From: an uncultured Alphaproteobacteria bacterium
GTDB taxonomy: Bacteria > Pseudomonadota > Alphaproteobacteria > Caulobacterales > Caulobacteraceae
DNA length: 64,000 nucleotides
Assembly (NCBI GenBank): GCA_903909375.1
Contig: CAIVVM010000047.1
Span: 18,980-82,979 of the forward strand
Reading direction: 5' to 3'
The notes below the pieces were generated by a model, which saw only the letters and a list, made by a program, of their open reading frames with translations, had not been told where the DNA came from and made no database searches. A program made the position numbers and the translations under genes. Positions 27,456-37,600 of this stretch are shown here, in pieces. Positions within the stretch are counted from its first letter, which is position 1, and each line of letters opens with the position of its first letter.

Positions 27456-28577
27456 TCACGCAGCGTGAAGGGCCCTGACGGCTTGGCCAAACGCTACCCG
27501 TGCAACCTCGGGCGATACCGGGGCAAAGGCAACGGCGGCCTTTCGGGCGCCCTCGGCCCCGCCGCCGGGCGAGCCATCGTTCAGGCGACGCGCCATGTCG
27601 AGAATGTCCGGGAAAACGCTCCTGTCGATCCCGACGGTGACGCAGGCGAGCGCCAGCAGCTCAGGGCGATCCGAATTCAGCGCGGCCTCGACCTGGGCGA
27701 TCTCGAACCGTCCCAGGGCGGCCAGCGCCTCCGTGAACAGGCCGAGACGGCCCTCGCGGAGAGCTCGAACCAGATAGGCCGGGCGAAGCTGGCCAGCGGC
27801 CAACAACTTGTTGACCAGCCGTTCTTCCATGACCTGCTGCTCGCCCTCGCGGGTGGTGCGGGGCGGTGCATCCCGGGCTCCCGGCGGTGTTCCGGCGTGA
27901 GCCTCGGCGACGGAAGCGGCCATCGCCTGATCAAGCTGCTGCATGTCGAGGCGGAATCTTTGAGCCAGGCTTTGACGGAGGGCCAGTCCCACCCAAAGAT
28001 AAAGACGCTGCGCCAGGGATTCCGAAAGCTTGGGATGCCGGGACAGGGGCGCGCGCAGGCCGGCGATTTCGCGCGCCGCCTCCACCAGGATCGCCATGTC
28101 TTCGTCCGAGAGCTCAGCGGTGTCATTGTCGGCCAGCGCGGTCATGACGGCGGGTTCGGCCTGCTCCAGGATCGCGGCGATGACGCTGCGAGTGACGAAA
28201 GGACGCCGCGCCACCTCGATCTGATGCTCGATGGTGGCCTCGACCAGCAAGCGCACCAGATCTGCTTCGTCCAGAACCGGGCTGAAGGCGATAACCGGCC
28301 GGGCGATCTCTATGTCATCAAGCGCCAACACGTTGATCAGGGCGTTTGGCGCCCAGTCTGCGCAGGCCAGCTTTTGCGAAAGGCGACAGCGAATATCCCG
28401 TTCGGCTTCGACCACCAGACTCATAAAGATAGAACTGAGGAGAGCCTGGATCCCGTCGTCCTTCATCGCCTCGCTGTCGTGGGGCGAGTCGCACAGGTCA
28501 GCTATCGCCAACAAAAGGCGTTCACGGTCCGCCGGCTGACGGCTCTTGGCGAGATCGAGCAGACTTTCGCTGCTCAT
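27456..28577 (-). CDS. DUF2336 domain protein
   Basis: A 373-residue DUF2336 protein. It contains the family's recurring helix pairs, for example ARPVIAFSPVLDEADLVRLL (about residues 95-114), very like the FSP-containing repeat in the other DUF2336 gene at 24101. No enzyme motif is visible; function unknown. ATG at 28577 is chosen; an in-frame ATG at 28667 would add 30 residues of unlike composition. Its intergenic region with glpK (divergent) is 114 bp. Confidence 0.82.
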   Translation of the reverse strand: MSSESLLDLAKSRQPADRERLLLAIADLCDSPHDSEAMKDDGIQALLSSIFMSLVVEAERDIRCRLSQKLACADWAPNALINVLALDDIEIARPVIAFSPVLDEADLVRLLVEATIEHQIEVARRPFVTRSVIAAILEQAEPAVMTALADNDTAELSDEDMAILVEAAREIAGLRAPLSRHPKLSESLAQRLYLWVGLALRQSLAQRFRLDMQQLDQAMAASVAEAHAGTPPGARDAPPRTTREGEQQVMEERLVNKLLAAGQLRPAYLVRALREGRLGLFTEALAALGRFEIAQVEAALNSDRPELLALACVTVGIDRSVFPDILDMARRLNDGSPGGGAEGARKAAVAFAPVSPEVARVAFGQAVRALHAA

Positions 28578-28691
28578 CGCGAGGCTCAACGCCGGATCCC
28601 TCCATTCTAAAGCGAACGCGGCTAAGGTTAAGGTGACGGCAGGCGATGAAGAGTTGCTTAAGGTCACAAGTCAGGGAAGAAAATCGCGACC

Positions 28692-30191
28692 ATGACACAA
28701 TCCCTCATTCTGGCGCTGGACCAGGGCACCACCAGCACCCGGGCGATCCTCTTCGCGAAGGACGGAACCGCCGTTTCCGAGGCCGGTCGGCCGCTGGAGC
28801 AGCACTACCCTCATGACGGCTGGGTGGAGCACGACGCCGAGGAGATCTTCGCCGCGTCTGTCGCTGTGCTGCGCGAGGCGGTTGAGCGATCGGGGCGGAG
28901 CCTGTCGGAGGTGGCCGCCATCGGTGTCACCAACCAGCGCGAGACAGTGGTGGTGTGGGATCGCCGGACCGGAAAGCCCATCCACAACGCCATCGTATGG
29001 CAGGATCGCCGCACTGAACCGCTATGTGAGCGCCTCCGGGGCGAAGGGCGCGAGGGGCGCGTCACAGAGGTCACCGGCCTCTTGCTGGATCCCTATTTTT
29101 CCGGAACCAAGATCGCCTGGCTCCTCGATACCGTGCCAGGCGCGCGAGCGGCTGCCGAGGCTGGCGATCTGTTGGCCGGCACCATGGACAGCTGGGTGAT
29201 CTGGAAACTGACGATGGGTCGGGTCCACGCCACCGACGCCACCAACGCCTCCCGCACGCTACTCTATGATCTGAGGGGCGGGGACTGGTCGGCCGAGATG
29301 TCCGACATGTTGAAGGTTCCCCTTGCTCTGATGCCGCAGGTCCTGGATTGCGCCGGGGACTATGGCGCCACCGATCCGGCGATTCTGGGCGCCCCGATCC
29401 CGATCCGGGGCGTGGCTGGCGATCAGCAATCGGCGCTGATGGGGCAGGGATGCATTCGTCCTGGCGAGATGAAGGCCACCTATGGAACGGGGTGTTTCAT
29501 GCTGCTGAACACAGGCGAGTCCGCGCCTGTGTCACAGGCCCGCCTGCTGACGACCGTCGCTGCTCAGGTTGCGGGGCGACGCACCTATGCGCTGGAAGGT
29601 TCGATCTTTATCGCCGGTGCGGCGATCCAGTGGCTGGGTCAGGGATTGGGCATAGCCGGTGGCCCGCAAGCGGCGGAAGCCCTTGCTGCGCAGGCCAATG
29701 ACGATCTCGGCGTGGTTATGGTGCCGGCCTTTACGGGGCTGGGCGCGCCCTGGTGGGATGCAGACGCCCGAGGCGCAATTTTCGGACTGACTCGAGACGC
29801 CGGGCTCCCCGAAATTGCGCGGGCTGCGTTCGACGCCTGCGCCCTGCAGACGCGTGATCTGATCGAGGCCATGCGTTCGGATGCGCCGGACGCTCTGGCG
29901 GGCGTCCCTGAATTGCGGATCGACGGCGGCATGTCGCGAAGCGCATGGTTCAGCCAGAGGCTCGCAGACCTGACGGGTGTGGCGGTTGGCCGCGCCACCT
30001 ACCAGGAAATGACCGCGCTCGGCGCGGCTCTGTTTGCGGGCGTGGGGGCGGGTGTCTATCGCGATGTAGCCGAGGCGGCGGCCTCACGACCCTCGACCGA
30101 GGCCTACCGGCCGAAGATGGCCGAGGCGCCGCGTGCCAGGGCCTATGAGCTATGGCGCGATGCCGTGGCGCGGGTGCGGACCGCAGGCTGA
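28692..30191 (+). CDS. glpK: Glycerol kinase
   Basis: Phosphorylates glycerol to sn-glycerol 3-phosphate. The 499-residue FGGY kinase begins with LALDQGTTSTRAILF (phosphate 1 loop), has the RRTE motif in QDRRTEPLCERL near residues 101-112 (glycerol binding), the PHOSPHATE 2 loop around GVAGDQQSALMGQGCIRPG (about 235-255) and the adenosine motif LRIDGGMSRS (about 404-413). Length equals that of E. coli GlpK. AGGGAAG lies upstream of ATG 28692. No glpF or glpD is adjacent. Confidence 0.95.
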   Translation: MTQSLILALDQGTTSTRAILFAKDGTAVSEAGRPLEQHYPHDGWVEHDAEEIFAASVAVLREAVERSGRSLSEVAAIGVTNQRETVVVWDRRTGKPIHNAIVWQDRRTEPLCERLRGEGREGRVTEVTGLLLDPYFSGTKIAWLLDTVPGARAAAEAGDLLAGTMDSWVIWKLTMGRVHATDATNASRTLLYDLRGGDWSAEMSDMLKVPLALMPQVLDCAGDYGATDPAILGAPIPIRGVAGDQQSALMGQGCIRPGEMKATYGTGCFMLLNTGESAPVSQARLLTTVAAQVAGRRTYALEGSIFIAGAAIQWLGQGLGIAGGPQAAEALAAQANDDLGVVMVPAFTGLGAPWWDADARGAIFGLTRDAGLPEIARAAFDACALQTRDLIEAMRSDAPDALAGVPELRIDGGMSRSAWFSQRLADLTGVAVGRATYQEMTALGAALFAGVGAGVYRDVAEAAASRPSTEAYRPKMAEAPRARAYELWRDAVARVRTAG

Positions 30192-30206
30192 TCGCCGAAC
30201 TGGCGT

Positions 30207-31265
30207 TCAATCCGTGAGGCGGGCCCCATGGATTGACCCGGCGGGCCGCTCGACGAGGCGTCCGACAATCCGCGTGTCCTGGAAACCCTCGGCGCGGGCC
30301 AGATCCAGCAGGGAAGCTGCAGCCTGCGGCGCGGCGGCGATCAGCAGGCCGCCGCTGGTCTGCGGATCGGTAAAGAGGTCGCGGCGCCATTCCGCCATGT
30401 CCGGCTCAAGGTGGGCCCGGGCGCCGTAGCTGTCCCAGTTGCGGCCAGATGCCCCCGTGCGGACGCCAGCTCGCAGCAGGACCTCGACGCCCGGCAGGAC
30501 AGAAGGACCGCCGACTTGCAGTTCGGCCAGCAGTCCGCTGCCCTCCGCCATTTCAAGGGCGTGACCCATGAGGCCAAAGCCGGTGACGTCTGTTACGGCG
30601 TGGACCCCGGGTTGATCCGGCAACAGCTTGCCAAGGGTGTTGAGTTGGGTGGTTGTCCGGATCAGCGCTGCATAGCCATCCGCCTCCAGCCGATCCTGCT
30701 TGAAGGCCGCGCTCAGGACGCCCACGCCCAGTGGCTTGGTCAGGATCAGCACGTCCCCGGCCTGGCCTGTGCGGTTGGTCAGCACGCGATCAGGGTGAAC
30801 CAGTCCCATAGCCACAAGTCCGTAGATCGGCTCCACACTGTCTATGGAATGTCCGCCGGCCACCGGCACACCCGCCGCCGCACAGACCGACGCGCCCCCG
30901 GCCAGCACCGCGCCGATGGTTGCGGCGTCCAGCTTTCCGATCGGCATGCCGACAATGGCCAGCGCCATGATCGGGGTTCCGCCCATGGCGTAGACGTCCG
31001 ACAGCGCATTGGTTGCGGCGATCCTGCCGAATTCGAAGGGATCATCGACCATGGGCATGAAGAAGTCTGTGGTCGCCACCAGGGCCTGGGTGTCATTCAG
31101 CCGCCAGACGGCGGCGTCATCGGAAGTTTCGGTTCCCACCATCAGGTTCGGGAAGGCCGCCGCCGCCGGCATCTTCGACATGATTTCGCGCAGCACGGCC
31201 GGGGCCAGCTTGCACCCGCAGCCGCCACCGTGGGCGAGGGACGTCAGGCGAACAGGATCAGACAT
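30207..31265 (-). CDS. selD: Selenide, water dikinase (selenophosphate synthetase)
   Basis: Makes monoselenophosphate from selenide and ATP. The 352-residue protein has the N-terminal catalytic motif HGGGCGCKLAP with Cys16 and Lys19, which correspond to C17 and K20 of E. coli SelD; Cys rather than selenocysteine is used. Also seen are the ATTDFFMPMVDDPFEFGRIAA segment (quoted in part), with the Asp residues that coordinate Mg-ATP, and TDVTGFGLMGHALEMAEGSG. ATG at 31265. It is divergent from mnmH, 39 bp apart, which is the user of selenophosphate here. Confidence 0.95.
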   Translation of the reverse strand: MSDPVRLTSLAHGGGCGCKLAPAVLREIMSKMPAAAAFPNLMVGTETSDDAAVWRLNDTQALVATTDFFMPMVDDPFEFGRIAATNALSDVYAMGGTPIMALAIVGMPIGKLDAATIGAVLAGGASVCAAAGVPVAGGHSIDSVEPIYGLVAMGLVHPDRVLTNRTGQAGDVLILTKPLGVGVLSAAFKQDRLEADGYAALIRTTTQLNTLGKLLPDQPGVHAVTDVTGFGLMGHALEMAEGSGLLAELQVGGPSVLPGVEVLLRAGVRTGASGRNWDSYGARAHLEPDMAEWRRDLFTDPQTSGGLLIAAAPQAAASLLDLARAEGFQDTRIVGRLVERPAGSIHGARLTD

Positions 31266-31304
31266 TGGCTCTCCGCGGGCTGGAAACCGGGCTATAGCAT
31301 CGCA

Positions 31305-32390
31305 ATGACCGTGCAGGTGACAGAGGATGTTTCGGCCGAAGCCCTTCAGCGCTTCGGCATGGTGATCGACGTGCGAAGCCCGGGCGAGTTTGCCCTGGAT
31401 CATCTACCGGGCGCCGTGAACCTGCCGGTGCTGACCGATGCCGAGCGGGCCGAGGTCGGGACGATGTATGTGCAGGACTCGCGGTTCAAGGCACGGAGGC
31501 TGGGCGCGGCCTATGTGGCGCGCAATGTGGCCCGGCATCTCGAGGGCGCCGTCGCCGACCGGGACGGCGGCTTTGCGCCGCTGATCTATTGCTGGCGGGG
31601 CGGGATGCGTTCCAACGCGATGGCCACGATCTTCGATCAGGTGGGATGGCGAACCACGGTGCTGTCTGGCGGGTACCGGACCTATCGGCGCTACGTCACC
31701 CGGCGTCTCTATGACGAGGGGCTGGCGCTACGGTTTGTCCTGCTCGACGGTCACACCGGGTCGGCCAAGACGGAAATGCTGGGCCAGCTGGCGGCGATGG
31801 GGCTGCAGATCCTCGACCTGGAAGGTCTGGCGCAGCATCGCGGGTCGCTGTTCGGGGCGCTCGCCGGGCGGCCCCAACCCAGCCAGAAGCTGTTCGAAAG
31901 CCGCCTCCTGCAGGCGCTCGACGCCCTTGACCCCGACCGGCCCGTGGTGGCCGAGGCGGAATCCAGCAAAATCGGTGACCGGATGGTTCCGCCTGCGCTC
32001 TGGACATGTCTGGCGCGCGCACCGCGCATGGAACTGGTCGCGTCGCGTCCGGAAAGAGCGAAGTATCTGGTCGAAACCTACGCCGACATGATCGCCGACC
32101 CGGCGGCACTGATGGTGGCGATCGACCGTATGCCCGTGGCGCCCAGCCCGGAGCGGCGGGCCACATGGATGTCGCTGATCGCGGCGTCCGCCTTTGCCGA
32201 CCTGGCCGAAGCCATCATGGCGCTGCATTACGACCCGGCCTACGACCGCTCGGCCCGGAAACAGGATCGCCCCCTCCTGGGTGCGGTGGATATTGTCCCC
32301 ACGGATCCACAAAGCGTGGCTCGCGCCAGCGCGCAAATCGCTGAACTCGTGGCCGGACTTGACGATGGCGGCGTGCGGCGCGACGGTTAG
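31305..32390 (+). CDS. mnmH: tRNA 2-selenouridine synthase
   Basis: Also called SelU/YbbB. Replaces sulfur of geranylated 2-thiouridine at wobble position 34 of Lys, Glu and Gln tRNAs with selenium. The 361-residue protein has an N-terminal rhodanese domain with DVRSPGEFALDHLPGAVNLP and the catalytic C96 in IYCWRGGMRS, followed by a P-loop domain whose Walker A GHTGSAKTE is at 149-157. ATG at 31305 is the first after the divergent selD start; the long open frame upstream is antisense to selD. The gene pair makes a self-contained selenouridine trait. Confidence 0.94.
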   Translation: MTVQVTEDVSAEALQRFGMVIDVRSPGEFALDHLPGAVNLPVLTDAERAEVGTMYVQDSRFKARRLGAAYVARNVARHLEGAVADRDGGFAPLIYCWRGGMRSNAMATIFDQVGWRTTVLSGGYRTYRRYVTRRLYDEGLALRFVLLDGHTGSAKTEMLGQLAAMGLQILDLEGLAQHRGSLFGALAGRPQPSQKLFESRLLQALDALDPDRPVVAEAESSKIGDRMVPPALWTCLARAPRMELVASRPERAKYLVETYADMIADPAALMVAIDRMPVAPSPERRATWMSLIAASAFADLAEAIMALHYDPAYDRSARKQDRPLLGAVDIVPTDPQSVARASAQIAELVAGLDDGGVRRDG

Positions 32391-32417
32391 GGCAACAGAT
32401 TGTTCAGGGAGACAGCC

Positions 32418-33188
32418 ATGGCGGACGGTTCGGTTGCGGGCGTTTTGTCGCTGCAAGGCAAGGTGAGCGCGGAAGAGTGGCAGGCGCGGGTCGATCTGGC
32501 TGCGCTCTACCGACTGGTGGCCCTCTATGGCTGGGATGATCTCATCTACACCCACATCTCGGCCCGAATTCCCGGGCCGGAGCATCATTTCCTGATCAAC
32601 CCCTATGGACTTCTGTTCGAGGAGATCACGGCGTCTTCGCTGGTGAAGATCGATCTGGACGGCAATATCCTGCAGGACACGCCCTATTTCATCAATCCGG
32701 CGGGCTTCACCATCCATTCGGCGATCCACGCGGCCCGTGACGACGCTCGCTTTGTGATGCACCTTCACTCAGATGATGGCGTGGCGGTGGCCGCCCAGAA
32801 GGAAGGCCTGTTGCCTCTGTCCCAGCACGCGCTGATCGTGCTGCCGCGGCTGGCCTATCACGACTATGAAGGGATCGCGCTCAATCACGACGAGCGTGAA
32901 CGGCTGGTCGCTGACATTGGCGACAAGACCATGATGTTGCTGCGAAATCACGGAACGCTGGCGGTTGGAGACACAGCAGCCAACTGCTGGGTCAACATGT
33001 ACTATCTGGAGCGGGCCTGTACGATGCAGATCCAGGCGATGTCGGCAGGTCGCGAGAATCTGCTGATGGCGCCGGACGCGTCGCAGGCCGAGGTCCGGAG
33101 CCAGACCGCCCGCGGCGTCGGTGGCGCGCTGGCCTGGCCGGGATCGCTACGCAAGCTGGACCGGCAACTTCCCGGCTACGACGCCTGA
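32418..33188 (+). CDS. Class II aldolase/adducin family protein
   Basis: A 256-residue member of the family with L-fuculose-phosphate aldolase and adducin head domains. Zinc ligands are visible as HLHSDDG (about residues 115-121) and the later LLRNHGTL histidine. It lacks the usual catalytic glutamate in a clear motif, so the substrate is unknown; many such alphaproteobacterial proteins are unassigned. ATG at 32418 is preferred because AGGGAGA is upstream. It follows mnmH by 27 bp and may be read from the same transcript. Confidence 0.88.
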   Translation: MADGSVAGVLSLQGKVSAEEWQARVDLAALYRLVALYGWDDLIYTHISARIPGPEHHFLINPYGLLFEEITASSLVKIDLDGNILQDTPYFINPAGFTIHSAIHAARDDARFVMHLHSDDGVAVAAQKEGLLPLSQHALIVLPRLAYHDYEGIALNHDERERLVADIGDKTMMLLRNHGTLAVGDTAANCWVNMYYLERACTMQIQAMSAGRENLLMAPDASQAEVRSQTARGVGGALAWPGSLRKLDRQLPGYDA

Positions 33189-33366
33189 ACGCGCCAGACG
33201 CCTGATTTGAGGGCGCCGTAAGCTGGCGGCGCGCTTATGTGCAGGAGAATTGCGCCACGTTTCAATCCCGAAACGCTCAGCCATCCATCTGTCACTGGAC
33301 CGTGCGTATGGACACGCCGTAAGAGCACGGCCTGTCCCGATTAGGTCGTCCGTCACTGTGCGGGCG

Positions 33367-34614
33367 ATGGAGCACCACAGTTTGATCCGACGCCACTTTT
33401 TCCTCGTCGCCGCGCTGGTGCTGCTGGTCATCATGGCGGTGGCCGGCGGGCTGAAACTGCTGGGCGGCAAGCCGGATGGACAGGGCCCGGCTGGCCCCGG
33501 TGCGTCGGCCCAGGGCGCTTCTGGCGCAGGACGCCCTGGTGGCCCCGGCGGCCCGGGCGGGCGTCGTGGAGGCCCCGGAGGGCCGACTCAGGTCACGGTC
33601 GCGCTGATCCAGCCGCGGGTATTTGAAGACACCATCGAAGTGCTGGGTGTGGCGAAGGGGCGCCAGTCCGTCACGCTGACGGCTGCCGCGACTCAACTGG
33701 TCGAGCGGGTTCGGTTCCGTGACGGCCAAAGCGTGGCCCGTGGAGCGGTGCTGGTGGAACTGCGCGATACGGAGCAGGACGCCGGCACGGCGCAGGCCGA
33801 GGCGCGGCTTGTTCAGGCCCAGCGCGCCTATGATCGCTACAGGACCCTGGGGGAAAAGGGTTTCGCCTCCAAGGCGGCCATCGACCAGTTCGAGGCGACA
33901 TGGCGCGCGGCGCAGGCCGATGTCGCCGCCGCCCGCGCAAGGCAGAGCGATCGTCTGATCCGTGCGCCGTTTGCCGGCGTGGTGGGCCTGTCGGACGTGG
34001 CGCCTGGCGCACTGGTCAATCCCGGCGCGCCGATCGTGACGCTGGATGATGTCTCGTCGATCCGGGTCGATTTCCAGACACCCGAACGTTATCTCGCCCA
34101 GTTGCGGACCGGCCAGACCTTGCTGGCGACGGCGGACGCTTATCCGGGGCAAACCATTCCGGGGCGGATCGCTCATATCGATACCCGTGTCGACGAGCGC
34201 ACGCGTGCGATCACCGCGCGCGCGGAGTTTCCGAACGCCGGCGGTCGGCTGAAACCCGGCATGTTGATGCGGGTCGGGATCTCACGCGGTCAGCGCCAGA
34301 GCCTTAGCGCGCCAGAGAGCGCCGTATCGGTGCAGGGCGACGCTGCCTTCGTCTATGTGCTGCGCCAGATGGGCGAACGCACGGTGGTGGAGCAACGCCC
34401 CATTCTGACCGGTTCGCGCCAGCAGGGTTTTGTCGAGATCCGTGAAGGCGTGACGGCTGGCGAACGGGTTGTCGCGGATGGCCTCAACAAGATTCAACCG
34501 GGCCAGCCCGTAAGGGTTGCGCGGCCTTCGGGCGGTCGACCGGGCGCACCCAGTGGCCGTTCAACCGGTGCGCTTGATGCGGCGCGGCCGGCGACGGCGA
34601 GGCCGGCCGGATGA
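33367..34614 (+). CDS. RND efflux periplasmic adaptor (membrane fusion) subunit
   Basis: A 415-residue adaptor. An N-terminal membrane anchor (HFFLVAALVLLVIMAVAGG, about residues 10-28) is followed by an unusual glycine/proline-rich linker at about 55-75. Then come the biotinyl-lipoyl half-motifs (GRQSVTLTAAATQLVERV and LIRAPFAGVVGLSDVAPGA), a helical hairpin between them, and the beta-barrel and MP domains. It should bridge the RND pump and an outer-membrane channel. Its stop overlaps the pump start as ATGA. GTG at 33358 is an alternative start three codons upstream. Confidence 0.92.
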   Translation: MEHHSLIRRHFFLVAALVLLVIMAVAGGLKLLGGKPDGQGPAGPGASAQGASGAGRPGGPGGPGGRRGGPGGPTQVTVALIQPRVFEDTIEVLGVAKGRQSVTLTAAATQLVERVRFRDGQSVARGAVLVELRDTEQDAGTAQAEARLVQAQRAYDRYRTLGEKGFASKAAIDQFEATWRAAQADVAAARARQSDRLIRAPFAGVVGLSDVAPGALVNPGAPIVTLDDVSSIRVDFQTPERYLAQLRTGQTLLATADAYPGQTIPGRIAHIDTRVDERTRAITARAEFPNAGGRLKPGMLMRVGISRGQRQSLSAPESAVSVQGDAAFVYVLRQMGERTVVEQRPILTGSRQQGFVEIREGVTAGERVVADGLNKIQPGQPVRVARPSGGRPGAPSGRSTGALDAARPATARPAG

Positions 34615-37600
34615 TGCTCTCTGACATCTCGGTCCGGCGTCCCGTCTTCGCGGCGGTCGCGGCGATCATCCTGTGCGTTGTCGGGTTCGCCTCCTTCGGC
34701 GCCCTTACGGTGCGGGAGCTTCCCAGTGTCGATCCGCCGGTGGTCAGCATTTCCACCAGCTATCGCGGGGCCTCGGCCGAAGTGATCGAGGAGCGGATCA
34801 CCGAGCTGATCGAGCGCCAGGTGGCCGGTATCGAGGGGATTGACCGGGTCTATTCGTCTTCACGGGACGGCTCGTCGCGGATCAGTATCGCGTTCAAGCT
34901 GGATCGAGACCTCGACGCTGCGGCCAATGATGTGCGTGATGCCGTCAGCCGGGTGACGGCCCAACTGCCGCAGCAGGCTGACCCGCCGCAGATCCAGAAG
35001 GCGACGGCGGACTCCTCGCCGATCATGTTCCTGAATTTCACATCGCAGACGATGGACCGTCTGCAACTTTCGGATTACGCGCAGCGCTTCCTTGTGGAGC
35101 GCCTCTCAACAGTACCTGGCGTCGCGACGGTCGGTGTGGGCGGGGCGCAGTTCTACGCCATGCGCATCTGGCTCAACCCTGACGCCATGGCCGCACGCGG
35201 GATCACAGTCGAGGACGTGGAAACCGCGCTCAACTCCCAGAACGCGGAGCTTCCGGCGGGGTCGCTGGAGGCGCCTACCAAGGACTTCACGATCCGTGTT
35301 GCGCGGGGATACTCGACCCCCGAGCAGTTCGCCCAGATGCCGATTGTGCCGGCGCGAACCGCGACCCAGACTCCCGGATCGGCCGCGATTGGCGGGACAG
35401 CGGCCTCCGCAGGCGCCGCCCAGGGCGTGACGCGGGACATCACGACCTCTTCGGCCGGTCAGGGCTACATCACACGCCTGGGTGATATCGCCCGTGTCGA
35501 GGAGGGGGCTGACGAGCGCCGGCGAAGCTTCCGGTCCAACGGCCGCGACATGGTGGGTATCGCCATCACGCGGCAAAGCCAGGCCAACGACCTGGACATC
35601 TCCGACGGGGTCAGGGCCGCTCTGGCCGAGATCAACGCGGGTCTGCCAAAGGGTACCCGGCTGGGAATTTCGGTGGACTACACCCAGTTCACCCGTGACG
35701 CGATCCGCGAGGTCTGGATCACCATGGGGATTTCGCTGGCGCTGGTCGCGCTGGTGAATTTCCTGTTCCTAGGCACGCTCCGGGCCGCGATCATTCCCAC
35801 TGTAGTGGCGCCGATCTGCATCCTGTCGACCTTCATCGTCCTGGCCCCACTGGGATTCTCGATCAACCTCCTGACCCTGCTGGCGCTGGTTCTGGCCATA
35901 GGCCTGGTGGTCGATGACGCCATCGTCGTGGTTGAGAACATCCAGAGGCGCATCGACGAGGGCGAGCCGCCGATCGTCGCGGCGCAACGTGGCGCGCGGC
36001 AGGTGTTCTTCGCCGTTGTGGCGACCACCGTTGTTCTGATCGCCGTGTTCGCGCCGCTGATGTTCCTGCCCGGATTTGTCGGCCGGCTGTTCGTCGAGCT
36101 GGCGGTTTCGGTGGCAGCGGCTGTGGCCTTTTCGGCCGTCCTGGCGCTTTCGCTATCGCCGATGCTGGCGTCCAAGTTGCTGCGCCCCGCCAAGAGCGAG
36201 GGATGGCTCGCGCGCAAGGTCGACGCCGGCATGCATCGACTGCGGAACTCATACCATGCTTCGCTGGAGGCGATGCTGGGTCGTCGCAGCGTATCGATAG
36301 CGACCTCGGTGCTGGTGCTGTTTCTGGGCGTGGCCGCCTATACGGTGTTCAGCGTCCTGCCGCGCGAACTCACCCCCGAGGAAGACCGCCGTCGCGCACA
36401 GCTCAGCTTCTCGGGACCCGAGGGCGCGGGGTTCGACTACACAGCCGCCGCCGGCCAGAAGGTCGAGCAGATCCTGTCTAAGTATCTGAAGGACGGGACC
36501 GTCGAACGCTACGTCTACTCGATGCCGCGGTTCGGAAACTCGTCTTTCAACTCTGGCGGTGGCAACATCATCCTGTCGTCGGACACCAAGGTCACCGCGC
36601 CGGAACTTTCGGCGAAGCTCAATCGCGAGCTCTCTTCGGTGACGGCGGTTCGGGCCATCGTCTCGGCAGAGGGCGGACTGCAGCGGGGCGGGCCAGGCGG
36701 CGGCGGGGGTGGCGGAACGAGCTTTCAGTTGATCGCCACGGGGACCGACTATCCCGAAATCGCCCGATGGATCCAGCCGTTGCTGGCGGCAGCCAATGAC
36801 AATCCCGGACTGGCGCGGCCGAGGCTGGACTATGAGCCGACCAGTCCCCGGGTCGTGGTCAGTATCGACCGCGACAAGGCCGCTGCGCTGGGCATTTCGG
36901 CCCAGTCCGTCGGGCGCGCGCTGGAGACAATGTTCGGATCGCGGCGCGCCACCACCTATATCAAGAACGGTCAGGAATATGACGTTCTGCTGCAGGCTGA
37001 CCGGGACCGGAGGCAGACCGAAAGCGATCTGGACAGCCTCTTTGTCCGGACCACATCAGGAAAGGTTGTGTCGCTGTCCAGCGTGGTGACCACCCAGGTT
37101 CGCGGTGACACGCCCGACCGGTCACGCGTGGATCGACTTCGCTCAATCAACCTCTCGGCGCAGTTGAATCCTGGCTACAGCATGGGCGACGCCATCGCCT
37201 TCTTCAGGGCCGAGGCCGCGAAGCAGCCAGGATCGGTGACCATCAAGTGGGGCGGCGGAGCGCGGGATTATCTCGAGGCCTCGGGCTCCGTCGGTTTGGC
37301 GTTCGGGATCGCGCTCTTGCTGGTTTTCCTGGTGCTGGCGGCCCAGTTCGAAAGCTGGATCCACCCGGCGGTGATCATGTTGACCGTACCCATCGCGGTG
37401 CTGGGCGGCCTGTTCGGCCTTCTGATGTTTGGCTCTTCCATCAACACCTACAGCCAGATCGGGTTGATCATCCTGGTAGGCATCGCCGCGAAGAACGGCA
37501 TCCTGATTGTGGAGTTCGCCAATCAGCTGCGCGACGACGGATTGTCCATCAGGGAGGCGGTGATCGAGAGCGCCAGCCTTCGCCTGCGCCCGATCATCAT

